In this document: one piece after another, positions 14,001 to 25,521 of the stretch | How the letters are laid out: each line of letters starts with the position of its first letter | How positions within the stretch are numbered: the first letter of the stretch is position 1 | Origin: Theocolax elegans | Taxonomy: Eukaryota; Arthropoda; Insecta; Hymenoptera; Cerocephalidae | Reading direction: 5' to 3' | Assembly (NCBI GenBank): GCA_026168455.1 | Contig: CM047431.1 | Coordinates: 49,970,029-50,034,028, forward strand | Length of the DNA: 64,000 nucleotides | The notes under the pieces: generated by a model | What the model was told of the DNA's origin: nothing | Databases searched by the model: none | The model's input: the letters and a program-made list of their open reading frames with translations, nothing else | Program-made: the position numbers and the translations under genes

Positions 14001-15448
14001 AGCGTATAACTTTTAAAAAACGATTGTTAGAGTCTGCGGCTCTGGCTTTCTTCATATTTTTATATAAAAAAAATATCGTACAAGCTGGGTACGGTAAAAA
14101 GCTTTTTTACGTGCTGAACTTTATACTGAGTAATAGTAGCTTTTATTAATAGATACAAATTAAGAAAAATAAATTACAGAATCTAAAAAAAGGATTGAAA
14201 TTTGAATTAGGCAATAGATTGGAATATAAAATATTATAAACTAAAGAAAACCGGTTTATCTTGTATAAACTGAAGAATAATACAAGAAAGTTTAATGGCA
14301 TCACTTAAATAAATAATATTTTCAACAACACAGCGATTATCAAAGGGCGCGCCAGCGCCCTGCCGGCAAAGTGTAAACCTCACATATATATATATGTATT
14401 GTAACAGTTTGGTTGCCGCGCGGATGTTTATTTTTAATATCGCGGCTGCTCAGCGGTACGGTTAAACTTACCGTATTTAAATAAACATATTTTTCCCGCG
14501 ATGCGGCAACGGTTACCTGTCCGCTCTACCAAATCTGTTAAGTGTTAATCTGAAACCGAGTTACTGTTTCAGATAACAACCAGGTAAAATTCAAATCTGA
14601 AATTGACCGCGAAACAGGGATATCGCGTCAAGCACTTGTCAACCAGAAATATACGAGCTCATAGGATTACGGAAGGAATCGTATGTGGTTAAATTCAATT
14701 AATCGAACACCGGATTGAATTTTAATAATAATATGAATTTATTGAAATAAATAAACAAAGATCAATAATAAACAAAATATTTAATTGTCGCCGAGGTCTA
14801 CGCTTTGAATTACAAGTCGGTAAACGGCCGACTTGTAGAGAGAGGGGAATAAAATATCGCGAACTAAAATAATATATCCAGTCGACGGGACTGGTATACA
14901 GAAACACGATTATTTACTAAGTGCGAATAAAAACACGATCGCGCGAAGTGGTACCACTTACTTTGTACGCTGCTGTAGTCGTTGGTAAACAACGACCAGC
15001 CGATCGGTTGCTTTCTCTCTCTCTCACTATCGCTGCGGTGTCGGACGGATTGTCCGCTCGCCCGTGCACCGGGGTTGTGTGGCTGCAGGCAGATGCACGG
15101 TGTAGAACCACTCACTGCAAATGCAGGATCGGCCTGCAGTCGAAACGCACACAAAACTCACGGTAAATCACGGCACGGCGAAGCTGAACACGGGACGCGG
15201 GGGGATCACACCTGTCACGTAAGAAGGTGGCTATCACTCTCTACAGTGCGCGCGAATCTCCCCCTTACCTCTCTAATCAGGTGCGTGCGCGAATCTTTCG
15301 CGCGCGAAGTTGATCCCGCCCGTGTAGCCACGACGAACCGAGCCGAGCCGAATCTCGCCGGCTCGAACCGATGCGAACATTATGATACTGTTCGCTCGTG
15401 TTGCTCGAATTCGTCAAACGGTGAGGTAAACAGTACCTTACCGTTACA

Positions 15449-15488
<40 letters not shown>

Positions 15489-18400
15489 TAGGGGGGCTTC
15501 GCCCCCCTGCGCGCTTCGCGCGCCAACCCCCTATTTTTAATTTCGAAAAAGGTTTTTCGTAATTAATTTATTTAAAATAATGTTTTAAATTGTATTATTT
15601 TTTCACTACCATGGACACCTTAAAAATTAAACAGATTCATACAACACCTTGGAGGTATTGCTATAGTTATTATAATTTATAAATAAAAGTTTACCAAAAT
15701 TTAGTGTAATGAAATCAGAATAAAAATAATAAAAAAATAGACATATTAAATGTTAACTGTAAATATTAAACTATATGAATTCTTATAAAGCTTAAATTTA
15801 TATTTTAATAATTATAAATGATAATGAAAAATTAACTTACCAAAAATAGTAAAGTACATATACCTACTAAATTGTAGTATTTTAGTTAACAACTTATTAA
15901 CATTTTGGATTATTTTAAACCGTTATAAATAGAAATTCACCTTCTAAAATTAATTTATTTAATGACGAACGATCATCGCCAAAAGTTCTATGTCATTAAT
16001 ATTTTGTACTTTAATAGTAATAAAACTTTCTTCTTCATTAAATTAATTTTTGTATTATTTTTAAAGAATTATTTATAAAATTTTAGCGCTATATAAATAA
16101 AAACCTGTTTCTTCCATTTCTCCCGTGATTCGTAATTTGCACTCTATTTCAAAATTTGCGTTTTAATCCATAATTATATCCAATTTATTTTTACTATGCA
16201 GAGCCCAAATATTTATTTTGATTATTATAAACAAATTCATTTCTTAAATATCCTTCTAGTTTCTAATAAATACATACTTGTTTATTTAAAATATTGTGTT
16301 ATATAAATATAAATTATCTACTCATTTATATATCCATACAATTTTGAAATATTAATTTAAAAAATATTTAAATTAAATGCTCCTAAATTAATAGTTTTTG
16401 AAAATCTATTCAAATGTAATTCGTATTTTATATTGCCACTGTTAAAATTTGAATTTTCTTTTGCCTATACTGTTTATAATAGAATTATCTTAAAAATGCA
16501 ATAATTAATATATTTAATTTTTAACTTATTGTATATTTCACATATAGATATTTGGAAAAGTGTATGTTATACTTGATTAATATTTATTTAATCTTCAAAC
16601 AATTTTGCATCTGTATTTAAAGCATTACATTGCATTTTAGATCCGTTATTATTATTGGGTATACGTTTAAAAATTTTATGAGTTTTATGAAGAATGAGTA
16701 GACAAATACACATTCTTTCAAGTTATGTTCACAACTTTTTTTTGCGCACGGAAAAAATACATATATTATGTATTCTTGAAAAAACAATTTTAAAATATAT
16801 ATATATATATTATATAAATATTACGCCGCACGCACACACACCCACATACATACATACATATGTATACATATATATGGTCTATCTCACGTCAAGTGGTACG
16901 ATGAAAATTTTAAATCACTCCAAAATTTGAGAACAGGCTGGAAACATGTTCCAGAACATACAAAAAAAATTTAAGTGTTAAAAATAATTTGCTTAAGAGT
17001 TATTCGACCATGAAAAGTGGAAATTTTTTAATTTATTAGAAAAATTTCTATTTTTAAAGCCATTTATCTCAAATTCTGTTGATTTTTTTGAAAAAACATT
17101 ACAAACAACTTTTGTTTAAATTAATCTTTAGAACTTATCTACCCTGGTTACATTTCTTAATTTTAAAATCTCGAAGAGATAGAACACCCGGACATATTGA
17201 ATATCCAAAAACGGCTACCACACCATAATCGATTTTAATCTAACACCTCTCAAAAGTTCACATTTTTCGCGAGCTTTCGAATGGCTTGGGTTAGCTTATC
17301 GGCCAAGACCGCTGTTGTAAGTTATGCCTGGGTTTATCGCTATTTAACTCAAAATCTATCAACTTTTACTATACAAATATTCGTTGCTAATTATGTGTAG
17401 AATTTATCCTTCTGGGTTAGAATTTCTAATCTTAAGGTCAATGTTACATAAACTACATGTCAATATTCAACTTAAAAAAGTGTAAGTTCGCCGCAATTGA
17501 TTTTTTTATCCAAAGGTCTAAAAGAAAGCTTGGAGCAATACCTTTCAAATAGTCTGTAGCTTTTTATGACCTTCAATTCCGTAAAAAGTTATGATAATTT
17601 AAAGAAAGACAAAAAATTCACAAAAATTAACATGGTATTACCCATTTAAATTTTTAAAAAAATTTGGTGTTTGTGTGTTCAAAAAATGTGATCTTTTGAG
17701 CGGTGTTAGATCAAAATCGATTGTGGCGTGGTCGCCTGTTTTGATATTCAATATTTCCGGGCGTTCTATCTCTTCGAGATTTTAAAATCAGGAATTGTAA
17801 CCCAAGTAGATAAGTTCTAAAGATTATTTTGAACAAAAGTTGTTTATAATGTATTTTTAAAAAAATCAATAGATTTTGAGATAAATAGCTTTGAAAATAA
17901 TAATTTTTCTAAAAAATTGAAAAATTTCCATTTTTCATGGTGGAATAACTCTTAGGCAAATTATTTTTAACACCTCAAATTTTTTTTCTATCTTCTGGAA
18001 GATATTTCCAGTCTGTTCACAAAATTTGGAGTGATTTCAAATTTTCACCGTACTACTGATGTGAAATAGCCCATATATATGGTAATGAACAATTAACTTA
18101 CCAAAAATAGTAAAGTGCATATACTTCATTGTAGTATTTAGTAAAAACCTATTAAAATTTTAGATTATTTGAAACGGATTTAATAGAACTTTACCTCCTA
18201 AAATTAATTTATTTAAGTCATCGCCAAGAGTTCTACATGTCATTAATATTTTATGCTTTAAGAGTAATAAAACTTTCTCCTTAATTAAATTAATTTTTGT
18301 ATTAGCTTTAAAGAATTATTTATAACATTTTAGCGGTATATAAATAAAAACCTGTTTCTTCCATTTCTCCCGTAAATCGTAATTTGCACCCGCTTTCAAA

Positions 18401-21400
18401 ATTTGCGTTTTAATCCATAATTATATCCAATTTATTTTTCCCTTTAGTTACAGAGCCCATATATTTATTTTAATTATTATAAACAAAGGCATTCCTTAAA
18501 TAACCTTTTGTATCTAATAATACATACTTGTTTATTTAAAATATTGTTTTATATAAATATACGTAATCTCCAAACAATTTTTAAATTTGATTTGAATAAT
18601 ATTTAAATTAAAAACTACTAAAATAATAATTTTCGAAAAACTTTTGAAATGTAATTCGTATTTTATATTGCCTCTGTTAAAATTTGAATTTTCTTTTGCC
18701 ATTACTGTTTATAATAGAATTATCTTAAAAATGCAATAATTAATGTATTAATTTTTAATTTATTGTATATTTCACATATAGATATTTGGAAAAGTGTATG
18801 TTATACTTGATTAATATTTATTTTATCTTCGTAAAATTGTGCATATTTTTAAAAACATTACATTAAATTTTAGGTCCGTTTTTATTTTATGAGTTTTATC
18901 AAGAATAAGTAAACTAATACACATTCTTTCAAGTTATATTCACTTTTTTTTGCGCACGGAAAAAATACATATATTATCTATTCTTGAAAAAACAAATAAC
19001 ACGTACACACACACACGCACACACATACACACACACACTTCTGGGTTAGAATTTCTAATTTCAATGTAAATTTTATATAAAATACATCCCAATATTCAAC
19101 TTAAAAAAAGTGTAAGTGCGCTACAATTGATTTTTTATCCAAAAGTTTGAAAGAAAGCTTGGAGCAATACCTTTCAAATAGTCTGTAGCATTTTTATGGC
19201 CTTCAGTTCTGTAAAAAGTTATGAATTATCTTAAAAATGCAATAATTAATGTATTTAATTTTTAACCCATTGTATATATCACATATGGCTATTTGGAAAA
19301 GTGTATGATCACACACACACACACTCACACACACAAACACACACGTACACACACACACACGCACGCACACGCACGCACACACACAAATACACACACACAC
19401 ACATACAAACATGCACACACACGCACGCACACACACAAATACACACACACACACATACAAACATGCACACACACACATATATATATGACATATATATATA
19501 TCATATACATGACATATATATATAACATATATATATGACATATATATATAACATATATATATAACATATATATATATAACATATATATATAACATATATA
19601 TGACATATATATATAAAACATATATATATATGTTGAATTCTGAATTCTTAGACACGGCGGCGGCGGCGGCGGCGGCGGCGAAATATATATATATTATAGA
19701 GAGATATATATATATATATATAAATATTTTATATTACGATCGAAATAGCGAATAAAATACGAGATCATGATCCGATTTATCTTCGTGCTTTAAAAATTGA
19801 TTTAACGATGATGTACAATCTTTGTTAAAAAATCGATGGTTTAATCGCAAAGTGTTTCGCGGTTTAGCTAGGTTATGTTTAACGGGAATAGCACTTACGC
19901 GCGATATAGCCAAATATGTATGTATACAATTATAAAAATACATTTAGGTCGGTCGAATCTAACTGTTTGTTGGTACTCGTTGTATTTTTTTTTTGTTTAT
20001 TTATTAGTCAAAACTCATAGTCAGATGTGTATAAGTCAGACTTACAATACATACGTACGTGTCGGTATACTCGGTACTCGCTATATCATTGCTACTGGTG
20101 GTGAATATCGTAAGTACGGGTTTTACTCGGTTTTACTATTTACTAATAATAATGTACATGATACTAATTAAATATTGTTTTTCAGCTATTTATTTATTTA
20201 TAAAATTTTTTTTTATTATGATAACGTACTGGATGTATTAAATAAAAAACTGTAAAGTTCTCTTTCAACTAACAAGGGAAGTACTTGACCTCCGGAAAAC
20301 GGATCTTATTCTAACTTTGGTATGTCTTTTGTAATATAAAAATATGAAAAAAGACAAGTTATTACTTGCCAATGGCCACTTTTTCGAGAGTTATTCGACA
20401 TCTAATAATCATTTCAATGAAAATTACTTCCACTTTGATCGCTTGTAATTCGGAAACAAATAGAGATAGGCACTCAAACCAAAAACTAAAAGAAAGTTGA
20501 GTTTAAGTAAATATGATTTAAAAAAAAAGCTTAAATTGCTTAATTTGAAACAAAGTTATAAAAAAGTAAGAAATTAAAGAATTTTAGGCCAAAAGAAAAA
20601 TAAATTTTTTATATTAAATTTTTGTTAAAATTTCTTTAATTTTTTATTTTCTTCATAACTTTGTTCCAAATAGAGAAATTATAGCTTCTTTCTTTTTAAA
20701 TTATATCTACTTCAATTCATCTTTCTTCTGGTTTTTGGTTCGATTGTTTATCTTTATTTGGTTCGGAGATATAAGCGATTAAGTTGGAAATTATTTTCAT
20801 TGAAATTATTATTAGATGTCGAATAACTTTCGTCCATGTGGCCACTGGAAAGCAATATCCCACGTAAAAAAAATTTATAAAGTTTTTATAAAAATTGTAT
20901 AAAATGAATTGTATACGATTTGTATAGAAAATTGGTCTTATAAAATTTTTATAAAGAAGATTGGCTTTTATAAAAAATATATTTTTATTAATCTTTTGAA
21001 TAAATAACATACTTAAAAGCACATTTCAAAGGAATTTACATATAAAAACGCGGTTCACTTTAGGCTCAATATAAATTAAAACATTTTGAAATAGAAAAAG
21101 ATAAATAAGAAAATAATTAAAAACGTTCAAGACAAGTTTTAAAATTTTTTTACTGTATTTTATAGGTTGGAAAAAGTTTGTGAAAACTTTGGAAAAAATT
21201 TTTCAAAAATTAAATGTTACAGTTTTGGGAATGAATACATGGAACCTTAAAAAACAGGACTGCGAAATTCATCAGCTTTCAGTTATGGTGATTGGTGACT
21301 TGTACCGACGCTTATACGCACGGAAAAGCTGTTGATCGTTCCTTTAAAATCGCCTAACCTGCAACAAAAATATTACAAAAACACAAAGTATCTATTTTTG

Positions 21401-24400
21401 TAATTTAATCGATGCCGAAAAATGTACTCAATCGCTAAGTTTTTAAAAACCTAAAGAAAGGAGGACTTATCTGATCAAAAGTGCAGTCGGAGTTGAATCT
21501 TCAGGTCTCGATATTCCTCATCCAGTATGGCTTTCAACTCCTCAAAAGTGATGATGCTCCATGCTGGTCCATTCACGCAACGCATTTATGAAGGTTAAAA
21601 GTACGACTTCGAAAAGTACGAAGCTCACGGGAATAAGATATCAAACTGAAGTTTATTAGATGTCAAACTAAAGTCAGTTTGTTTGGAAAAAAATAACTGC
21701 AAGATGATCACTTTTTCTTGACGATAGAGAAAAAAACCAACTTCAGTTTGACATCTAACCAACTTCAGTTTGATGTCTTATTCCCGTGAGCTTCGTGCAG
21801 CGCGAAACGTTTGCCGTCGTATTTTACTTAATCAAGCAGTTTACCACTAAATTCGTCGCGTATGTCGTACTTTTAACCTAGATATATGTGGTGCGTGAAT
21901 CGACCAGCAATTTTGAGAATTTGAAACTGAGTCTCGGTGAGGGGAGAGCCGGAATATTGAGACCTGAAGATTCAACTCCGACTGCACATTTATCAGATAA
22001 GTCCTCCTTTCTCTAGATTTTTAAAAATTTAGCGATTGAGTACATTATATACTTTGTGTTTTTGTAATATTTTTGTTGCAGATTAGACGATTTAAAAAGA
22101 ACGATCAACAGCTTCTCCGTGCGTAGAAGCGTCGGTACGTGTCACCATTAGCAACCAAAGAAAAAATTGAATATTGACTTGACAACCACAGAACAAAACA
22201 TTTGGTCAGACCCCGTCTAACCTTCATGATGTCCAAGTCGACATTAAAGAGTCCGCCGGATGCAACAATTTTGAAAAAAGCAAACAGGCGTTCAAAACTT
22301 TCAGCCAAATCGAAGGAGGAACTGTGGACTTTTTTATCAATATCGTCGGTGGCAGCAGTAATTCTTCGTCGCGCTGAAATACTAATTTTTTTGGTATCCA
22401 TAACCTCTCGGTTGTGCCATCTAAATTTTTTTATCCGTTACTGCAGGATGGTGCAGCTCATTTGAAACGTTTAATTTTGTTTTTAAACAGTCCTTCCATA
22501 TATTTTTTTATAAAAATTTTATAAAATGTATTTTTTATACAATTTTTATATGGCCAATTTTTTATAAAAACTATATAAAATGTATTTTATAAAATTTTTA
22601 TAAAAAATTTATAAATTATTTTTACTTAATAACTTGGCTTTCTTCATATTTTTATATTACAAAAGATATACCAAAGTTAGGATAAGATCCGTTTCCCGGA
22701 GGTCAAGTACTTCCCTTGTGAGTATAAAATATCTTATTCTCTGTCATAATCGATTGGAGACAAAATAATTTTTAAAAGATTACGCAACTTTTTATTACTC
22801 ACCACAAAATCTAATACCTAATCAGTTAAAAGTGTATCCAATATATTGGATTTAATAGAAAATCTATTACTAACTTTCTAGTAACTACTTATTAATATTT
22901 TTTTTCTCCGTGTGTATAATAAAATAATATGACAGCACGAATCGTTTTTTAAACGTTTTTAAAATGTTTTCTATCGAACATTATAACATTTCAAAATATA
23001 AGTAAAAAAAGTTTTCAAAACGTTGAAAAAACGTTTTTAAAAAGATTTAAAAAATGATTTAATGTCGTTTTTATACCCATATTTAAGGTATAGCCTAATA
23101 TGCGACCTGTCTTACATTAGTTACATTCGTTTTACATCTACATTTAAATTACTACATTAATACTGCTGTTATATTTATATATGTGATTTAAAATAAATGC
23201 ACCTTATTGATCAATGTTGAATAATACTTAGCGTCATTTGCGAGATTAATTGCGTACCACCTAGTGTCAGAACGTGAAAAGCTTTTTTCAACTTTTTTAA
23301 AACGTTTTTTTTTTATTATTTTAACGTCGCTCTTTTTATGCTCCCAAACCATGCAAGTCATACGATGTCTTGGTGAAGAAAGCACTTGTAGAAAATACAT
23401 TCGCCAGTGGTGATTATATCAATCAGCCGGAGCCGGGAATCGAACCTGGGCCCTACCGACCGAGCCATCGCAGGCCTCTTAAAACGTTTTTAGAACGTTT
23501 TTAAAACGTTGTGAAAATAATTTAATTCTCTTATGTTCTGAATATCAAAACATTTTTAAAACTTTTTTTTACTTTTATTTTGAAACGTTATAACATTTGA
23601 TAGAAAACGTTCTAAAAACTTTTAAAAACGTTTCGTGCTGTTCGGGATGTATTTCTATTTAAATTTGAGTCATTAGTTGAGAATCCTTTATTATTTCTCC
23701 AAAATTTAAAAATAAGAATGCAATTGAGGCCTGCGATGGCTCGGTCGGTAGGGCGTCGGGTTCGTAATCTGGACGTCCCAGGTTCGATTCCTGGCCCCGG
23801 CCGATTGATACAAGCACCACTGGCGAATGTATTTTGACCAAGTGCTTTCTTCACCAAGACATCGTATGACCTCCGTCGCTGATTAGCACCGGTTTGGGAG
23901 CATACAAAGAGCGACGTTAAAATAATAATAAAAAAAAGAATGCAATTATATTCTTGGAATATTGTCCAATTTCGTGTATATTAATCATTATTTTAAATTT
24001 TCGAGAATTGATAGCGTATTCGTATCGGTAACCCTAAAAATCAACACGTGTAATAATATTATTTGAACGTATAACAGGTATTGTTCGAAAAGAATTGTTC
24101 TAAGGAATAAACAAAGGGCAATTAACTCTTAGAATTGTAGTAATTAATGCCTTTTTTCAATTATTTTAAAGTCGTTAAGGCAAGGAGGTACTGAACGAAA
24201 ATAAATATGAAAAAGTTTATCGAGTATTTTATAATATTAGCCGATACAGAGAGGTTCGAGAAGTAAATATAATAAAACATTATTAATCAATTAAATAAAC
24301 GTCAATGTTTGATTGTACAAACTGAACTTCTGTGTTATCTTTAAAGAAACGTGCGGATATTACAAACGATCTTTAGTGCATTGAGCTTCCAGCAGTTGTT

Positions 24401-25005
24401 CGTTAGTTGCGTGATGATCTGCGTCAATGGATTCCAACTGATCGTCGTAAGTTTTCCGCGAGATCGATCGATCTCACCGTACTCGTCTCACTCGTTCACC
24501 TCGATTTCAGTCGCTGCAGAGCAATCGAAATCGCGAGCTGGGTCTTTACTTTTCTTGCATACCGCTTACCCTATTTCAAATTCTTTTCTACTGCCAACCA
24601 GGCAACGAGCTGATGGTACAGGTAATTCTATTTCCTTTACGTGTCTCTATAAAATGTATAAATTATTTTTTTTTCACACGATTTCTCCAGAGTGAATTAC
24701 TCAGCGATGCGATTTACCAATCGTCGTGGATAAACTTGGATCGAGTCACGGTTAAACACCTTATATTTATAATTCAGAGAAGTCAGAAACCCATGTCCAT
24801 TACAGCTGGAAAAATTTACATATTGTCCTTGCAAAATTTTATGAAAGTGAGTGTAATTCATATACATTTAATATTCTTATCTTAATAATTTGTTCTTTAC
24901 CTAAATGAAAAAATATAACGGTGTTAAAATTGAAAATTTCAGATTGTAAAAACAGCCATGTCGGCGTTATCAGTGCTCAATGCGATGTACAGGAAGGACA
25001 ACTAA
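8052..25005 (+). CDS. Odorant receptor (7tm_6 family), seven exons
   Basis: Insect odorant receptors are seven-transmembrane ligand-gated channels that assemble with the co-receptor Orco in the dendrite membrane of olfactory neurons. I join exons 8052-8387, 11305-11604, 11681-11865, 24347-24446, 24511-24621, 24691-24846 and 24943-25005. All junctions are GT/AG and the phases agree, giving about 416 aa, the usual length. Exon 1 carries the N-terminal GIWPLP motif and the first two membrane segments. Exon 5 ends with NELMVQ after a membrane segment, matching the conserved GNE(L/V) block. Exon 6 has the ELLSDAIYQSSW and ITAGKIYILSLQNF blocks, and exon 7 the final KTAMSALSVLNAMY. There is no stop or frameshift, so the gene looks functional. 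The odd feature is intron 3, about 12.5 kb, filled with transposable elements. The ligand cannot be read from sequence. The start is the first in-frame ATG; a later Met at codon 27 or 28 is possible. Confidence 0.9.
8961..9258. mobile_element. TTAA-flanked MITE, copy 1 (receptor intron 1)
   Basis: A 298-bp element flanked by TTAA at 8957-8960 and 9259-9262. The ends are inverted: GGATGTCGGACTCA on the left and TGAGTCCGACATCC on the right. Related copies are at 11976-12334 and 38405-38783. TTAA targets are typical of piggyBac-type transposases, but that assignment is an inference. No ORF. Confidence 0.75.
9545..10735. mobile_element. Long foldback element interrupted by a smaller one
   Basis: The arm at about 9545-9830 (AATAATGTTAGTTTAA, ACCAGCCAGT, then an AT-rich block ending TTTTTTGGCC) is inverted at about 10240-10385 and 10603-10735. 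The right arm is split by the nested element at 10385-10602. It lies within intron 1 of the odorant receptor gene. Confidence 0.6.
10385..10602. mobile_element. Nested small MITE
   Basis: The left end GTTTGGCGTAACTTACAGCC is inverted at the right end (GTAAGTTACGCCAAAAC), with a further CCTTGAAGTGG match inside, about 28 bp in all. It cuts the right arm of the surrounding foldback, so it inserted later. A TA target duplication is possible. Confidence 0.6.
10765..11150. mobile_element. Foldback element
   Basis: The left arm contains TTGCTTATAACTTGGAAAG and a GAAAGCTGA block; the right arm contains their inverse, ending near TTATAAGCTATTAAAG. It belongs to the same structural family as the elements at 869, 13049, 20273 and 58440. 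It ends about 150 bp before receptor exon 2. Confidence 0.5.
11976..12334. mobile_element. TTAA-flanked MITE, copy 2 (receptor intron 3)
   Basis: A 359-bp element between TTAA at 11972-11975 and TTAA at 12335-12338. Left end GGGGATGTTGGACCC; right end GGGTCCGACATGTCC. The sub-terminal block AGATCCCTG is shared with copy 1. Confidence 0.75.
13049..13628. mobile_element. Foldback element
   Basis: The arm beginning CAGCTTGTAGGGTACG, followed by TAATATAAAAATATGAAA and a CGATTGTT block, is inverted at about 13540-13628 (CGTACAAGCTGGGTACGG). The centre is a hairpin of AAATTTCTTC/GAAGAAATTT type. Part of the right arm is tandemly duplicated (see 13341-14277). Confidence 0.6.
13341..14277. repeat. 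Tandem duplication, two units of about 468 bp
   Basis: 13341-13808 and 13809-14277 are nearly identical. Several differences are one-base changes in homopolymers or short repeats (for example AAATTTC versus AAATTC, TTTAAGCG versus TTAAGCG, GGCGGC versus GCGGC). That pattern is as compatible with long-read consensus errors as with real divergence. Confidence 0.85.
14400..15448. mobile_element. Solo LTR of an LTR retrotransposon
   Basis: The segment starts TGTAACAG and ends CCGTTACA (TG...CA ends with short inverted repeats). It is flanked by GTAT at 14396-14399 and GTAT at 15449-15452, a 4-bp duplication usual for Ty3/Gypsy-type integrases. The 1,049-bp segment is much more GC-rich than its surroundings and has AATAAA signals. 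No gag, pol or second LTR is seen, so it is a solo LTR. The flanks are TA-rich, so the duplication alone is weak evidence. Confidence 0.65.
15449..15487. repeat. (TA)n microsatellite
   Basis: A TA run between the solo LTR and the Helitron-like end. Confidence 0.9.
15488..15523 (-). mobile_element. Helitron-like 3' terminus with double hairpin
   Basis: Read on the minus strand, two GC hairpins (GCGCG-stem at 15509-15523, then GGGGGG/CCCCCC at 15491-15507) lead directly into CTAG followed by T. Helitrons end in CTRR after a hairpin and insert in AT, leaving T outside. A second copy is at 25522-25582. The opposite end and any Rep/helicase gene were not identified. Confidence 0.45.
15810..16800. 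repeat. Diverged direct repeat, copy A
   Basis: A block starting around TTAACTTACCAAAAATAGT is repeated in the same direction at about 18088-18995, with many substitutions and small indels. Both end near the motif TTTGCGCACGGAAAAAATAC. A third short piece (AATTATCTTAAAAATGCAAT) is at about 19224. No coding capacity seen. Confidence 0.7.
16872..18082. mobile_element. Large foldback element (about 1.2 kb)
   Basis: The left arm (16872 to about 17330: CACTCCAAAATTTG, ATAGAACACCCGGACAT and so on) is inverted on the right (about 17640-18082: CAAAATTTGGAGTGATTT, CGGGCGTTCTATCTC). The centre at about 17395-17600 also occurs at 19025-19225 outside the element. It is diverged and has no ORF. Confidence 0.65.
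18088..18995. repeat. Diverged direct repeat, copy B
   Basis: The second copy of the block at 15810-16800. The two flank the 1.2-kb foldback, which suggests that they are parts of one larger repeat that was duplicated or interrupted. Confidence 0.7.
19003..19720. repeat. Compound microsatellite: (CA)n, (ACATATAT)n, (CGG)n, (TA)n
   Basis: CA-rich arrays occupy 19003-19040 and 19309-19477, with internal higher-order copies containing CATACAAACATGCACAC. ATATGACATATAT-type repeats follow to about 19635, then a clean (CGG)n run at about 19656-19680 and TA-rich DNA. The long ORFs here are repeat artefacts. Confidence 0.9.
20273..22718. mobile_element. Foldback element carrying a nested inverted-repeat element
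   Basis: Outer ends: AAGGGAAGTACTTGACCTCC at about 20275 and its inverse ending near 22718. The part at 20273-20858 already folds on itself (arms around 20395-20620 and 20630-20850). The remaining right end (22629-22718) has been separated by the insertion at 20859-22628. Located in intron 3 of the receptor gene. Confidence 0.7.
20859..22628. mobile_element. Nested inverted-repeat element (about 1.77 kb)
   Basis: The ends are AT-rich inverted repeats (AATTTATAAAGTTTTTATAA on the left, its inverse on the right). Further inside are GC-richer inverted blocks (21290-21400 against 22030-22150; 21480-21560 against 21960-22010) and a central pair with AACTTCAGTTTGA. A 336-bp relative with the same termini and part of the same interior is at 63096-63431. 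No convincing transposase. Confidence 0.65.
23309..23478 (-). mobile_element. tRNA-derived SINE, minus-strand copy lacking the anticodon arm
   Basis: The minus strand carries an A-box-like TGGCTCGGTCGG and a B box GGTTCGATTCC, ending in an A-rich tail after GAGCGACGTTAAAATAAT. It is flanked by TTAAAACGTTTT at 23297-23308 and 23479-23490 (12-bp duplication). Relative to the plus copy at 23726 it lacks about 22 nt between the A and B boxes, exactly the anticodon arm. Confidence 0.8.
23726..23935 (+). mobile_element. tRNA-derived SINE, plus-strand copy
   Basis: A 210-bp element with a tRNA-like head (A-box-like TGGCTCGGTCGG, anticodon-loop-like TTCGTAA, B box GGTTCGATTCC), a tRNA-unrelated body and an A-rich tail. 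It is flanked by a perfect 12-bp duplication AAGAATGCAATT (23714-23725 and 23936-23947), proof of retroposition. It lies in intron 3 of the receptor gene, in opposite orientation to the copy 250 bp upstream. Confidence 0.88.
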
Positions 25006-25521
25006 ATTTCCGTGTACAAAACAAAGAAAAAAAAATCAAAGAATTACATTTACCTCGAGAGGGTGTATTACTCACATAAGAATGGCGTATACGCCAGGGG
25101 TATAAAATAAATAATAAACTAGAGACATATGTACATTATAAGGAAACTTTTTATTTCTATTTTGACATAATTTTATGCACACAAGAAAACTTGTACACAC
25201 GCACTTTCTCAGTACTATATACACTAATTGTATACTTATTTTTTATACATTTTTGGTATTAATTCAGTGTATAAAATTACAAAGGCGCACCATTTTATAA
25301 ATTATGAGAAAAAAAATAATAATCCAACAGTTTAATTGAAATTATTGTTGTTCGATGTCATTGTAGTCTTAATTCAGAATAATAACCTAATAATTTGTTT
25401 TTTCCTGAATTAATGTTTAAAACTATATTAATTTGGTTTTTTGTCTTTTTTTTAGAAGGTAGAAATCGCGTGAGAGGTGAAAGTGCTTTGCTACATTTAG
25501 CATTTTCGCACAATAATAAAA
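25006..25521. other. 3' flank of the receptor gene
   Basis: AT-rich with AATAAA-type signals near 25107 that could serve polyadenylation. Positions 25447-25521 are a diverged inverted copy of part of the LINE 3' region at about 28090-28165. Confidence 0.4.

Noticed and set aside
14982..15491. 169-codon ORF rich in Arg and Ser
   Set aside because: It lies inside the solo LTR and runs into a TA microsatellite; no domain, and other frames are open as well because of GC content.
19203..19655. 150-codon Cys/Val/Tyr ORF and several shadow ORFs
   Set aside because: Translation of (CA)n and (ATATAC)n repeats, not a protein.
23726..23800. A genuine tRNA gene at the tRNA-like sequence
   Set aside because: The acceptor stem does not close cleanly, the sequence continues into a SINE body with an A tail, and it is flanked by a 12-bp target duplication.
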